Source: Bryobacterales bacterium | Lineage (GTDB): Bacteria; Acidobacteriota; Terriglobia; Bryobacterales; Bryobacteraceae | Reading direction: 5' to 3' | Length of the DNA: 36,827 bases | Assembly (NCBI GenBank): GCA_003167495.1 | Contig: PMSX01000276.1 | Location: 2,956 to 39,782 of the forward strand | Shown here: positions 7,642 through 18,000 of the stretch, one piece after another | How the letters are laid out: every line of letters starts with the position of its first letter | Position numbering within the stretch: the first letter of the stretch is position 1 | Made by a program: the position numbers and the translations under genes | The notes under the pieces: generated by a model | What the model was told of the DNA's origin: nothing | The model's input: the letters and a program-made list of their open reading frames with translations, nothing else | The model's database searches: none

Positions 7642-10600
7642 AGAATATCAGTCTATACCTACGCGCTATCTTATGTATCACCCTCCTTTGGGCTGTGGCG
7701 CCGGTCGCGGTCGCCTCAGACGCCGCTACTGAACAATTGTTGAGCAAGGCTCGTAGCCTTGAAGGACGCGGTAGGCTCGATTTGGCGGCGCGGGTCTGGG
7801 AACAGACCCTGCTAGCCGATCCTAACAACGCCGAAGCGCTCATCGGATTAGCGAAATTCGCTAAACAAAGCGGCAAAATCGAAGAGGCCAACCGTTATTT
7901 AGAAAAGCTTCGTAGCTTAGACCCCAAGAATCCCGCTATCGGGGCGGTTGAGGGAATGACCACGGCAGGAAAACAGCGTTCAGCTACAGAAGAGGCTAGT
8001 CGTCTGGCAGCTCAGCAGAACTTCGAAGGAGCGATGCGGATTTACCGCAGTCTTTTTGGGAATACTCCCCCGCCGGGCGACATCGCCATCGGCTACTACG
8101 AAACCGAGGCTGCCACGCCGGGCGGCTGGAAAGATGCTGTCGCTGGCCTTGAAGGATTGGCGAACAAGTACCCTCAGTCTGAAGATTATCGATTCTCACT
8201 CGGCCGGCTAAAAACCTATCGCGAAGCTAGCCGCCTGGATGGTATGCAGATGTTAGCGGCCGTGAAAGGTGATCCTATATTGGTCACTCACGCTCGCGCT
8301 GCGTGGCGCCAGGCGCTCGTTTGGAGCGCCGGAAGTGCAGCGTCTATGCCTTCACTCCAGGCCTATCTCTCCCGCTATACGGACCCAGAGTTGCAGAAGC
8401 TTACAATTCACGCTCCAGCCAAGGAAGAGGGGACACAGGCTTCCGCCGCTGCCGATACCGCCGAAGCTAGCCTCGGGTATCGTTCCCTAAACGCCCAAAA
8501 ACTTGATGACGCGGAAAAACACTTTCAAGCGGCACTCAAGGATACTCCGCATAATTCTGCCCCTCTTTCGGGTATGGGTTATGTGCGGCTGAAGCAAGAG
8601 GACTTTCATGCCGCAGTCGGCTTTTTCGAGTTGGCTCTTGAGGCGGAGCCAAAGAATAAGAGCGTCGCCGATGCGCTCGCAACCGCCCGGTTTTGGGAGC
8701 AAATGAAAGCGGGGGGCGAATCTGCCGAGCAAAACCACCCTGACATTGCAGCCGCTCACTTTGAAAAGGCTTTAGCCCTTAGACCGGCGAGCGAGCAGGC
8801 TACTGAATCTCTAGCCGCCGCTCATATGGCACGTCAGCAACCTAGCCTAGCAGTGCCATTGTATGAAAAACTCACCCGCCTCAAGCCGCAAAGCTTGGGG
8901 TACTGGGTCGGTCTGGTTAAAGCCACGTATCAATCGGGCAATGCCGAGGACGCACTCACAGATCTAAAGCATGCGCCGCCGCAGGTTAGAGAGGATTGGG
9001 CAAAGAATCCCGAGGACCTCGCCCTGCTGTCCTTCATTTATGCCGATGCCGGGGACGCCGATGAGTCGAAGCGGACCTTCGAGCGTGCTCTCGCCACCGC
9101 GCGCAGTAATAAGACTGAGCTGCCGGTTTATCAGCAGTTAGAGTTCGCCGGGCGATCCCTTCGCTCGGGAAGTTCGAAGCAGGCGGCAGAAATCTTCTTA
9201 CAGGTTGCCGCCAAGCACCCCTCCAACGCAGACGCTTGGACAGGAGCGATCAATGCTTTTCTCCAAGTGCCGGACCCGCCGCGCGCCTATGAAGTATTGC
9301 AACGTATTCCTCAAAAGACTTATGCGATTGCTTTGACGGAGACCGGCTTTCTTCGCTCACTAGCCCGCCTCCAGACTTCGATGAAAAGATACGATCTCGC
9401 TGAAACGTCTTTGGACGAGGCTACTAAAATCGACAACGCACAGGGCAAGCAGCCCGATTTAGATGGCCGGCTCCAACTCGCCGATCTCGCGGCTACCATG
9501 CAACGAACTTCTGAGGCGGAGAAGTTGCTGCGCGCCCTGACTGAAGGCTATCCAACAGATAAGAGAACCTGGAATTCACTGATCGTCTTTCTCCACGAGC
9601 AAAAAGCAGACACTGCCGCTCTTGCCGAAATTCTGAAAATCCCGGAAGCGGTCTCCCTCGACTTGCAGAATGATCCCTGTTTTGTCGTGCTGGAGGCTGG
9701 TGTCTACTCTGCTGCCGGCCGGAAGGAGCAGGCACTGGCTCTCGTGCGTACCTCCCAGAAACGTTTAGAGACGCTTGGACATGGCATGCCTTTCAATCTC
9801 GATATCCAACTGGCGTGGCTGCTCATGGATAAACCGGATAGCCAGCCTGAAGTATCTAAAATTCTTGAGCGCGAGAAGCTCCGGTCGGATCTGACCGGAT
9901 CGCAACGCTTCGATCTCAATCAAATCTGGTCGGTGTGGTACCAACGCCGCGCCCAGGCTGCCATCGAAGCCAAGGATGATCCAAAAGCCGTTTCCATCCT
10001 GCAAGAGGCTGCGCTCGCATTGCCTGGAGATCCGCACATTCAAGCCACGCTGGCAAGCACCTTCCTGCGCACAGAGAACTTCGGCAAGGCCTTTGATGTT
10101 TATCAGCACTGGGACTTAAAGGGCGCGACTGCCGATGACTTCCGCGGAGCTGTTGGAACTGCTTCGGCGGTCCACCAACAGGCAGCCGCCGCCAAGTGGC
10201 TCGAGCGCGGCTTGCAGGAGTATCCTAACAATTCACGCTTACTTCAGTTGGCTGGCGAGCAAGCTGCTCAGCATCGGGACTACGACCGGGCAAGCAATTA
10301 TCTTCGCCAAGCTCTCGCCAAACTCTCTACTGAAGAGAATTCCCCAAGCAATACAAAGCCCGATTCAGGACAGCCTAGTCGTAGCCAGCAATCTCGCCAA
10401 ACTGATCTCCCCGTCGCATCTTTTCTCCCGAGTAACGCAGCATCCGATGGCAGCTCGGACGATCTGCTTTTGAGCCCTCGGTCTGTTCAGCCTGAGCCCG
10501 TTGCCAAACCGCTCTTCGATATGCTTCCTCCCACAGCCGCAGGTCATTGGAAAATCTCTCCCACCTCCATGAATGGCGCCTCCGGTGCCGAACCCGTTCG

Positions 10601-11954
10601 GGCAACGGCTCCTGCCGACGCATCTGTCGTCGATTCCACACAGGTCGACAGCCCGGCTGGTGTCTCCAATCCGCTGCTATTTAATCGCGCATTCGCCGAA
10701 GGCAACGACGCCGCTACCGAATCTGCAGTGCCCGATTTTGCGCAACCTGCTCAGCCTGCATCCCCAAATCCGCAAACGAGTGAACAAGCCGCGCTCCGCG
10801 ACGAGATTCAAACTGAACTCGAAGCCATCGAGGGACGTAATACGCCCTACTTCCAGAACGGCGTGAACCTGCAAGAGCGTTCCGGTGAGGGCGGCTTCGA
10901 CAGGCTCTTAATTGAAGAGGTGCATCTGGAAGCAAGTACGACTTTAGCCAATCGCGTTCGCTTGACCCTGATCGCCACACCTACTTATGTAGACAGTGGG
11001 TCGCCGGCTTCGCCGTCGAGCGATGGTCATCTCGGTTTTGGCACAACCTCCGTCGATGCCGCCCCCGGGCTTCGCAGCGCTTTTGGTATTGGCGTAGAGG
11101 TCCAATTGGCGACGACTGATTTTGGTCTTCGGCTCGGTTTGATGCCGCAGGAGTTTCTTGTTCACAGCTGGATAGGCGGACTTCGCTGGAATCCCGCCAG
11201 TGGGCCGTTCACGATCGTCGTCGATCGAGATCCCGTGCGCGACACCAAGCTCTCATTCGCTGGTGAACGCGACCCCAGCTCTCAGTTGGTCTGGGGCGGT
11301 GTCATGGCCAACGCCGCGTCGGTCACCGGAAATTGGAATCATGTCAATACAGGCTACTATGCAAAGATCGGTTATCAGGATATAGAGGGTGACAATGTAG
11401 CCAAAAACAGCAGGATCGACGCCAATGTCGGGTCTTATTTCAAGGTGTATCGCAACAAATTCGGTGAACTGACCGTCGGGCTCAATTTAACCGGCATGCA
11501 TTACGACAAGAACCTACGTTACTTCACGTTGGGCCAAGGCGGCTACTTTAGTCCGCAACAATACTTTCTATTCAATGTGCCCGTCCATTGGACGGGTAAC
11601 TTTAACAAGCGGCTTCAATATTCCGTTTCCGCAAGTTTGGGCGTGCAGCACTTCACCGAAGACGCATCGCCTTACTTTCCAACCGACAACACCAGGCAGG
11701 CTCTGTCGGGACTTGCCTATCCTTCATACACCGACACCGGTGGCAGCTACAACCTGAGCTTTCACAGCATCTATCAAATCACCCCTCAGTGGCTTGGCGG
11801 ATTTTTCTTCGATGTGAACAATTCCAGAGAGTACCGATCCGTAACTGCCGGCTTATACCTCAAATATCTGATAAAGCCCCGGTCAGCCTCGACCGCCGTG
11901 AATCTAACGGCCGTACCGGATTGGACAGGTGCTTCGCCATTCAATGTGCCCTAA
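7638..11954 (+). CDS. bcsC: Cellulose synthase outer-membrane protein BcsC (TPR plus beta-barrel)
   Basis: BcsC forms the periplasmic TPR scaffold and outer-membrane channel for the glucan. I chose the ATG at 7638 because it follows AGGAG (7623-7627), overlaps the bcsZ stop as ATGA, and opens a clear signal peptide (MKNISLYLRAILCITLL...VAVAS). The frame is open further upstream but lies inside bcsZ. The 1,438-residue product has repeated TPR helices to about residue 890, a Ser/Pro/Gln-rich low-complexity stretch to about 1060, then the BcsC C-terminal barrel with FQNGVNLQERSGEGG near 1070. It is notably longer than the roughly 1,150-residue E. coli protein, through extra TPRs and the linker. 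It ends the operon; no clear intrinsic terminator fits in the 31 bp before the convergent gene. Confidence 0.9.
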   Translation: MKNISLYLRAILCITLLWAVAPVAVASDAATEQLLSKARSLEGRGRLDLAARVWEQTLLADPNNAEALIGLAKFAKQSGKIEEANRYLEKLRSLDPKNPAIGAVEGMTTAGKQRSATEEASRLAAQQNFEGAMRIYRSLFGNTPPPGDIAIGYYETEAATPGGWKDAVAGLEGLANKYPQSEDYRFSLGRLKTYREASRLDGMQMLAAVKGDPILVTHARAAWRQALVWSAGSAASMPSLQAYLSRYTDPELQKLTIHAPAKEEGTQASAAADTAEASLGYRSLNAQKLDDAEKHFQAALKDTPHNSAPLSGMGYVRLKQEDFHAAVGFFELALEAEPKNKSVADALATARFWEQMKAGGESAEQNHPDIAAAHFEKALALRPASEQATESLAAAHMARQQPSLAVPLYEKLTRLKPQSLGYWVGLVKATYQSGNAEDALTDLKHAPPQVREDWAKNPEDLALLSFIYADAGDADESKRTFERALATARSNKTELPVYQQLEFAGRSLRSGSSKQAAEIFLQVAAKHPSNADAWTGAINAFLQVPDPPRAYEVLQRIPQKTYAIALTETGFLRSLARLQTSMKRYDLAETSLDEATKIDNAQGKQPDLDGRLQLADLAATMQRTSEAEKLLRALTEGYPTDKRTWNSLIVFLHEQKADTAALAEILKIPEAVSLDLQNDPCFVVLEAGVYSAAGRKEQALALVRTSQKRLETLGHGMPFNLDIQLAWLLMDKPDSQPEVSKILEREKLRSDLTGSQRFDLNQIWSVWYQRRAQAAIEAKDDPKAVSILQEAALALPGDPHIQATLASTFLRTENFGKAFDVYQHWDLKGATADDFRGAVGTASAVHQQAAAAKWLERGLQEYPNNSRLLQLAGEQAAQHRDYDRASNYLRQALAKLSTEENSPSNTKPDSGQPSRSQQSRQTDLPVASFLPSNAASDGSSDDLLLSPRSVQPEPVAKPLFDMLPPTAAGHWKISPTSMNGASGAEPVRATAPADASVVDSTQVDSPAGVSNPLLFNRAFAEGNDAATESAVPDFAQPAQPASPNPQTSEQAALRDEIQTELEAIEGRNTPYFQNGVNLQERSGEGGFDRLLIEEVHLEASTTLANRVRLTLIATPTYVDSGSPASPSSDGHLGFGTTSVDAAPGLRSAFGIGVEVQLATTDFGLRLGLMPQEFLVHSWIGGLRWNPASGPFTIVVDRDPVRDTKLSFAGERDPSSQLVWGGVMANAASVTGNWNHVNTGYYAKIGYQDIEGDNVAKNSRIDANVGSYFKVYRNKFGELTVGLNLTGMHYDKNLRYFTLGQGGYFSPQQYFLFNVPVHWTGNFNKRLQYSVSASLGVQHFTEDASPYFPTDNTRQALSGLAYPSYTDTGGSYNLSFHSIYQITPQWLGGFFFDVNNSREYRSVTAGLYLKYLIKPRSASTAVNLTAVPDWTGASPFNVP

Positions 11955-11985
11955 TTGCGGCGGCTTAGCCCCCAAAGCCCGAGGG

Positions 11986-12933
11986 TCAAGTCAGATTTCG
12001 ACCCTTCGCTACTTCTTCCACTGCCACTGCGGGCAGGGGGCTGTCCCAGACTGTGATCAAGAGAGTACTTGCCAGGGCTAACAGACCTCCCGCGATCATG
12101 AAACTTGTCAAGTGTTCGTGAAGCACTAATGCGGCGATAAGGACTCCAAAGAATGGAATTAGATAGTTCGATAGCGCAGCTTGCGTCGCGTCGAGCCTCG
12201 TCAGAACGTTCAGGAAAATAACCATCGATAAAAAATACTGGAAGATAGCGAGTATCGCCAGCCCGAACCAAACCGTCCTGGAGTAGTGTCCCAAGTTGGT
12301 GAAGCCCGAGGGTTCCACCGCAATCGTCACAGGCAGCAAGACAACCAGTAACGCGTAGTAACTGTAAAGAAGAACCTGCAAGGGCGAATGCGTTTCCAGC
12401 ACCTTCTTACTGTAAGTGTTGTAAAAGGCGCTTCCCAGCACGCTGAAGAAAATCAACACGTTGCCAATCAGATAGCCCTTGCCGAAATTGAGACCATTCC
12501 AGTCGACTCCCGAACAAGCCATCACTCCTAAGATGGCTAGACCGAAGCTGATCCAGCGCACTCTTGTCATGTGCTCTCCCAGAATGAAATGAGCCATGAC
12601 GGCGGTGCAGATTGGCATGATGAGCGCAAGCAATGCGGCGTTCGATGCTGGAGCGAAGCGCACTCCCCAAGTTATGAAGAGTTGAGCAACCAGTTGCCCT
12701 AGAATACCCAACAGAACGAAGTTCCACAAATCCTTTCGGGTAACGCGGAGCTTAGGTTCCCGCATCACAAGGACGACCAGCAGAATCGTCGATAGGGCGA
12801 TAGGGAAGGTGACCGCAAACAGTGGCCCCATTTGCTCCTGCACCAGCTTGACCATTACGAACTGACTCGCCCACATGAGATTACACAACAGCAGCCAGAA
12901 CCAGTCGAACAACTTTGCGGCTTTGGGCGTCAT
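11986..12933 (-). CDS. DMT-superfamily EamA transporter
   Basis: This 315-residue protein has about ten predicted membrane helices in two five-helix repeats, as in the EamA branch of the drug/metabolite transporters. The second repeat contains the characteristic LSNYLIPFFGVLIAALVLHE. Members move amino acids, amines or other small metabolites across the inner membrane. It overlaps the upstream aminotransferase by four bases (ATGA), so it is translationally coupled to a run of receptor, dehydrogenase and aminotransferase genes. The substrate is probably linked to that pathway but cannot be read from sequence. It is convergent with bcsC. Confidence 0.85.
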   Translation of the reverse strand: MTPKAAKLFDWFWLLLCNLMWASQFVMVKLVQEQMGPLFAVTFPIALSTILLVVLVMREPKLRVTRKDLWNFVLLGILGQLVAQLFITWGVRFAPASNAALLALIMPICTAVMAHFILGEHMTRVRWISFGLAILGVMACSGVDWNGLNFGKGYLIGNVLIFFSVLGSAFYNTYSKKVLETHSPLQVLLYSYYALLVVLLPVTIAVEPSGFTNLGHYSRTVWFGLAILAIFQYFLSMVIFLNVLTRLDATQAALSNYLIPFFGVLIAALVLHEHLTSFMIAGGLLALASTLLITVWDSPLPAVAVEEVAKGRNLT

Positions 12934-14276
12934 TGCCGCCCAACCCGATTGAGAGCGGTTCGGAGGCTAAGGTCAATCAGATCGCACATTTCGTCCAGAT
13001 CTCCCTCCTCGGCGATCAGCGGCGGCGCAACCGCAAACCATGAAGGGTCAATTCGCAGAATAATGCCGTGCTCTAGGGCGGTCTTCTTTAGCTCGTTTCC
13101 CAGTCGTGGAAAAGGCTGCATGCTTTTTGTATCCTTTACCAGTTCGACGCCCAGTAGAATTCCTTTTCCGCGTATTTCGCGAACCACTCCATACTTTTTC
13201 AAACAAGCCAATTTCTCCCGCAGGTATTCACCAAGGCGCACCGCTTTGGAGGACAAATTCTGTTCCACAATTTCGTCGATTACCGCAATCCCAGCGGCGC
13301 AGGCCAGCGGATTTCCCGCGAAGGTATGTCCGTGCGCAAACTGCTTGTTCTCTTCAGGTCTTCCTTGAAAAGCTTGCGCCATGCCCCTGCGCGCAATCAT
13401 CGCTCCCAGCGGAATGGCGCCGCTCGAAATGCCTTTACCCGCGCAGATGATGTCTGGAGTAACGCCGAAAGTCTGAGAAGCAAACATGTTGCCCGTCTTC
13501 GCGAACCCAGTGATGACTTCGTCAAAGATCAACGTTACGTCGTGGCGATCGCAGGCTTCGCGAATGATTTGAAAGTACTCGTCGGTGGGAGTAATGATGC
13601 CGCCCGTGTTGCCAACAGGCTCGATCAAAACACCCGCAACCGTGCCCGGATCTTCGTGAACGATCACATCTTCTATACTTTGCGCTGCAAAGCGATTCGC
13701 CTCCTCCCACGAAGAAAACCGGTCGCGGTAATAGCTAGGTGGAAAGACCTTCAAGAAGCCATTCATTTGCGGCTCGAATTTCGACTTCCGCGCGCCGCTG
13801 CCGCTTGCGCTCAAGCCGCCGAAAGTGGCTCCGTGATAGCCGTAATAGCGGCTGATGAACTTAAACTTATTTGGCTTACCTGTCTGCTTGTAATACTGTC
13901 GAGTGAACTTCAATGCCGATTCGACCGCTTCAGAGCCGCCGCTAAATGGCTTAACAAACCGGAGATCTCCCGGCGAAACATTGCCCAACTTCTCAACGAA
14001 GTCCAGTAGAACGTCAGTAACGCTGGCAAGCGGCGGAGCGAAAGTGACTTTCTCCATCTGACGCCGCATGGCGTCCATGATGCGCGGGTGGCGATGCCCC
14101 AAAACAGCCACAAAGATGCCGCCAATCGCATCGAAGTAGCGCTTGCCTTCGGTATCCCAGTAATAAAGCCCCTCTGCCCGCTCAACCACGAGAGGCCGTT
14201 CCATGAACTCTGCGTTCGAAAGGAAATCGATAAAGGTCAGATCCAGCAGGCGGCGCTGGCGCTCAGTTAATTGCAT
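12930..14276 (-). CDS. Class III PLP-dependent aminotransferase
   Basis: This 448-residue protein is a class III (omega-amino acid/acetylornithine-type) aminotransferase. LIFDEVITGFAKTGNMF holds the cofactor-ring Asp, and AGKGISSGAIPLGA holds Lys281, the expected PLP Schiff-base lysine. SGGSEAVESALKFTRQY is the phosphate-binding region. The family moves a primary amino group, often from an omega-amino acid or amine, to pyruvate or 2-oxoglutarate. The specific substrate is unknown. It starts 2 bp after the dehydrogenase stop and overlaps the EamA gene, so it sits in the middle of a tight operon. Confidence 0.87.
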   Translation of the reverse strand: MQLTERQRRLLDLTFIDFLSNAEFMERPLVVERAEGLYYWDTEGKRYFDAIGGIFVAVLGHRHPRIMDAMRRQMEKVTFAPPLASVTDVLLDFVEKLGNVSPGDLRFVKPFSGGSEAVESALKFTRQYYKQTGKPNKFKFISRYYGYHGATFGGLSASGSGARKSKFEPQMNGFLKVFPPSYYRDRFSSWEEANRFAAQSIEDVIVHEDPGTVAGVLIEPVGNTGGIITPTDEYFQIIREACDRHDVTLIFDEVITGFAKTGNMFASQTFGVTPDIICAGKGISSGAIPLGAMIARRGMAQAFQGRPEENKQFAHGHTFAGNPLACAAGIAVIDEIVEQNLSSKAVRLGEYLREKLACLKKYGVVREIRGKGILLGVELVKDTKSMQPFPRLGNELKKTALEHGIILRIDPSWFAVAPPLIAEEGDLDEMCDLIDLSLRTALNRVGRQ

Positions 14277-14278
14277 AT

Positions 14279-15052
14279 CTAATTCCCAGGCGGCAAGCCC
14301 GAACTAAAACCTCCGTCAACGGCAACCGCTGCACCCGTCATGAAAGATGCTTCCTCACTGGCCAGGAAGACTGCCAAACGAGCAACTTCCTCAGGCCGCC
14401 CAATTCTCCCAAGCGCATGTAGCTTACCTGCCTGCCCGCGCGCTAAGTCCGGATCGGGTTGCGCCAGAAAGTATCCTTCAGCCAAGCCTGCGTCAATGTA
14501 GCCGGGACAAATGGCATTCACACGTATACCTTCGTGTCCGTGATCAATCGCCAATGCCTTGGTAAATCCCAGGATCGCCGCTTTTGTGGCGCAATACCCC
14601 GCACACATCGGTTCCACAAACGTGGCATTTACCGACGACATATTCACAATTGCGCCGCGCGTGGAGCGTAAATAGGGAAGGAAATATTTCGAACAGAGAA
14701 ACATGCCGCCCACATTGACGGCAAGCTGCCGGTTCCACTCTTCGAAAGTAGTATCCTCCACTTTCTTGTTTACCTGAATTCCGGCATTGTTCATCAAGAC
14801 ATCAACCTTGCCGAAACGAGTCAGCGTTTCGGAGGTAAGGCGCATGACAGACTCTGGATTCGCAACGTCAACACTGACGCTGACGGCACATCCGGAGGCA
14901 TGGGTTATCATCGCGGCCGTTTGAATTGCTCCGGCGTCATCAATGTCAGCCACGACCACTTTCGCTCCTTCGCTCCCAAAAGCCTTCGCGATGGCCCTCC
15001 CAATGCCGGCTCCGGCGCCGGTCACGACACACACTTTATTCTCTAAACGCAT
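14279..15052 (-). CDS. Short-chain dehydrogenase/reductase (SDR)
   Basis: The 257-residue product is a classical SDR: TGAGAGIG (11-18) binds NAD(P), NNAG is at 88-91, catalytic Ser is at 139/140, and Tyr153/Lys157 form YCATK. An Asp at residue 36 (VADIDD) favours NAD+ over NADP+. The C-terminal AVAVDGGFSSG is typical. It follows the receptor gene by 28 bp, with GGA before the ATG. In this context it probably oxidises a hydroxyl of the imported compound, giving a ketone or aldehyde for later steps; the substrate is inference. Confidence 0.9.
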   Translation of the reverse strand: MRLENKVCVVTGAGAGIGRAIAKAFGSEGAKVVVADIDDAGAIQTAAMITHASGCAVSVSVDVANPESVMRLTSETLTRFGKVDVLMNNAGIQVNKKVEDTTFEEWNRQLAVNVGGMFLCSKYFLPYLRSTRGAIVNMSSVNATFVEPMCAGYCATKAAILGFTKALAIDHGHEGIRVNAICPGYIDAGLAEGYFLAQPDPDLARGQAGKLHALGRIGRPEEVARLAVFLASEEASFMTGAAVAVDGGFSSGLPPGN

Positions 15053-15080
15053 TCCATCCTTTTTTTCCCGCGTATACTTC

Positions 15081-18000
15081 TTAGAAAAAGAGCCTCAACC
15101 CAAACTGCATTCGCCGGTTGTCCACCGACGTCGAAAATATTTGGCCTTCCGTTGGATCACCGACGTTTGCGTCGGGCGCATTAAAGTTAGGGTGGTTGAG
15201 TGTGTTGAATGCGTCCACGCGAAACTGCACATTGATCCGCTCCGTGATGTTAAATGTCTTGAATAGGGAAGAATCCAGCTGCTGAAGCCCATCCGTATAG
15301 AGAGGGTTGATTCCGGAATTCCCATAGTTGTCGACAGTTAAATCGTCTACGAAGCAACTAGTGTTGAACCACATGTTTACGTTCGGGTCCGGCAGAGAGC
15401 CGTTACAGATTCGATTAGCACGGTTACTTTGGCCGTTGTTCAGCAAGCTGACTGACGAGGTCACGTCGAAGCGCAAGCCGCTCCGGATCGTCACTAAGCC
15501 CGAATACTGCCAACCGCCCAAGAAAGCATCCACGGCGCGATTGCTGTTGGCGAGGAACCGTTTGCCCCGTCCTACGGGAAGCTGATAGAGAAATTGGGCA
15601 GTAAACGTGTGCGCTATGTCTTCCGGCGTAGGTCCATAATATTGGTTGATATTCGATTGGTCGATGTTATTGCCGTTAGAGAAATTCCGGCCATGCGCAT
15701 AACTCGCGCTCAGGGTGAAACCATTTCCGAGTTGGGCTACCAAACGGGCGGTTAAGGCGTCGTACCAGCTTCCAGCATCCGAGTACTGAATCGGCACGTC
15801 GCCGAGTTGCGGGTAAAGCTGGGCCAGAGGTCGAGCCAAGTTATAGTCTACGCCCGGAAGCTGCGGCAGGGCTTGATTGATGTTCATCGTGTGATTATTG
15901 TGCAGGCCGCGAACTCGCAGATAGCCAATATCCGCCAACACACCTCTTCTCAATTCGCGCTGCAGATTCACAGATGTCTGTTCAACCTCCTGACTTTGCC
16001 AGTTAGCGTTGGTCCCTCTAATGACTGCATTTGAAGGAATGACAAGGTTGCCCGCCGAATTGTACACCGCGGAGGCAATGGGAATGCCGGCCTGCGAAAG
16101 GATGAGATCGGGCGTCTGGTTATTGGCCGATAGAAGTTGCTGCTTCGCGTAATTTGGATAGTCCAAACCAAGAATCGTAAGCGGTCCCGACCAATAGGCT
16201 TGCCAGTAAGAGATGCCGAATCCCGCGCGCAGACTGGTCTTGTCTTTGTCCGGCGACCAGGCAACGCCGACTCGCGGTCCAACGTCACCTTTGTCGAGAT
16301 TTAGCGACGGGCTCCGATCATTACTGGTAGCCACAACGAGCTGGTTTGTCGCGGTATCCCAATTTGATTCGCGATTGTAGCGTTCAATGGGCCGCGTCGT
16401 CAGTTCATAGCGAAAGCCGAGATTCAGCGTCAAGGAAGGCAGAACCTTGATGTCGTCTTGGGCGTAGAAAGCGTTCTGCCAGTATGTCTGATACGGCGCT
16501 CCGTTCACAAAAAGGGCGCGCGCGCTGCTGGTCATTGTCCCCAGCAAGAAACTCGGATAGGCGAACGGAGGTGCGACACCGTTGTAAGAAGTCATGGCAG
16601 GATCGAACGAGAGCGATCCTCGCGGGTCGTCGCCGCCTATGGTGTCGGCGGATGTGTCTTCAATGTGGTTAATGTTTCCGCCGAACTTGAACGTATGTCT
16701 GCCTTTCACCCAGGTAAAGTTGTCGGTCGCGGCAACGGTATTGCTAATGATAAACGCAACCCAGTCGGGTTGGCCGAAATTGGAGATAGGGGCAAGCGCG
16801 GAAATTTCGAAGATCCCCTCAGTTTCCGGGCTCCCCAAATTGCCATTCGGAATTCCAAAGTAGTTGTTCCAATCTTGAGTCTGCGAATTGGTTCCAGTAT
16901 TCACATGGGTGCGGTTGTAACCAATACGCGCCTCATTCGCTTCAGAGGGGCCGAATGTAATGAGCGAGGTAAGCTGCATGTTCTGATTCACGCTATGCGA
17001 GTTCGCTTGGCCATCCTGGAAAAATTGATTGATGTTCGTGGAGTTGCCGTTGGTTGAATCGAGAATGGAATACCGATAGAACAACCGCTGCTTATCAGTG
17101 GGGTTGAAATCCGCGCGGCCGTCAGCCTCGTGAGCATCTTGCAGGTTTCGGTAAAGGTAATAGAGGTTATTTGTCAGCCCAGGAAGATTGGCCACTCCAA
17201 AAATGTGATCCGCATTCATTTTGGCAGCCGCCGGGTCGAACATGCTGACGGGAATGATATTGCCGGGGAATGGCGAAGCCGTAAGAACGTTCCCGTTCTG
17301 ATCGAACGTCTTTGAATAGGGATTATATAGCTGGTTATAAGTGCTGGCGGTAGTTCCCGCAGGAGGCGCCAGCGAGTAGAGTTCCGAGAAATTGCCGTTG
17401 TACATGTTCTGCGTCGGAGCGCTGGTGTACTCGTAAGTGCTGGTCCGGAACAGCGTTCCTTGGTAGTCGGCGAAGAAGAACAACTTGTTCTTACGAACCG
17501 GGCCGCCCACTGCTCCGCCGAACTGGTTCCGGCGGAAGGGAGCCGATTGAGTGGCAAAGTAGTTGTTTGCATCGGTGGCATTGTTTCGCAAATACTCGAA
17601 GGCGGCGCCGTGGAGTTCATTACTCCCCGATTTGGTTACGACGTTAATAACGGTGCTTCCCGAAAAGCCGTATTCGGCGTCATATTTTCCGGCGAAGACT
17701 TGAACCTCCTCCACGCCTTCTATCGGCGGCACCACTCCGATATAAGCGTTTTGCGGTTCACGATTAAAAATGCCTTCTACGTATACGCCATTGGCATTGG
17801 CGTCCACCCCGCCGATGGAACTCAATTGCGGGCGCGATAGTCCTACTGCGGATCCATCTTCTCCGCCGTTGGTTCCGTAGTTGCCGCTACCCGCTCCATT
17901 ATTGGCGCCTGGCAGTAAGTTCATCTGATAAAGCGGATTTCGATCTATATTCGGCAACTGGTCGAGCGCCTTGTAACCAAATGTCTGCGTGAGTTCGGCG

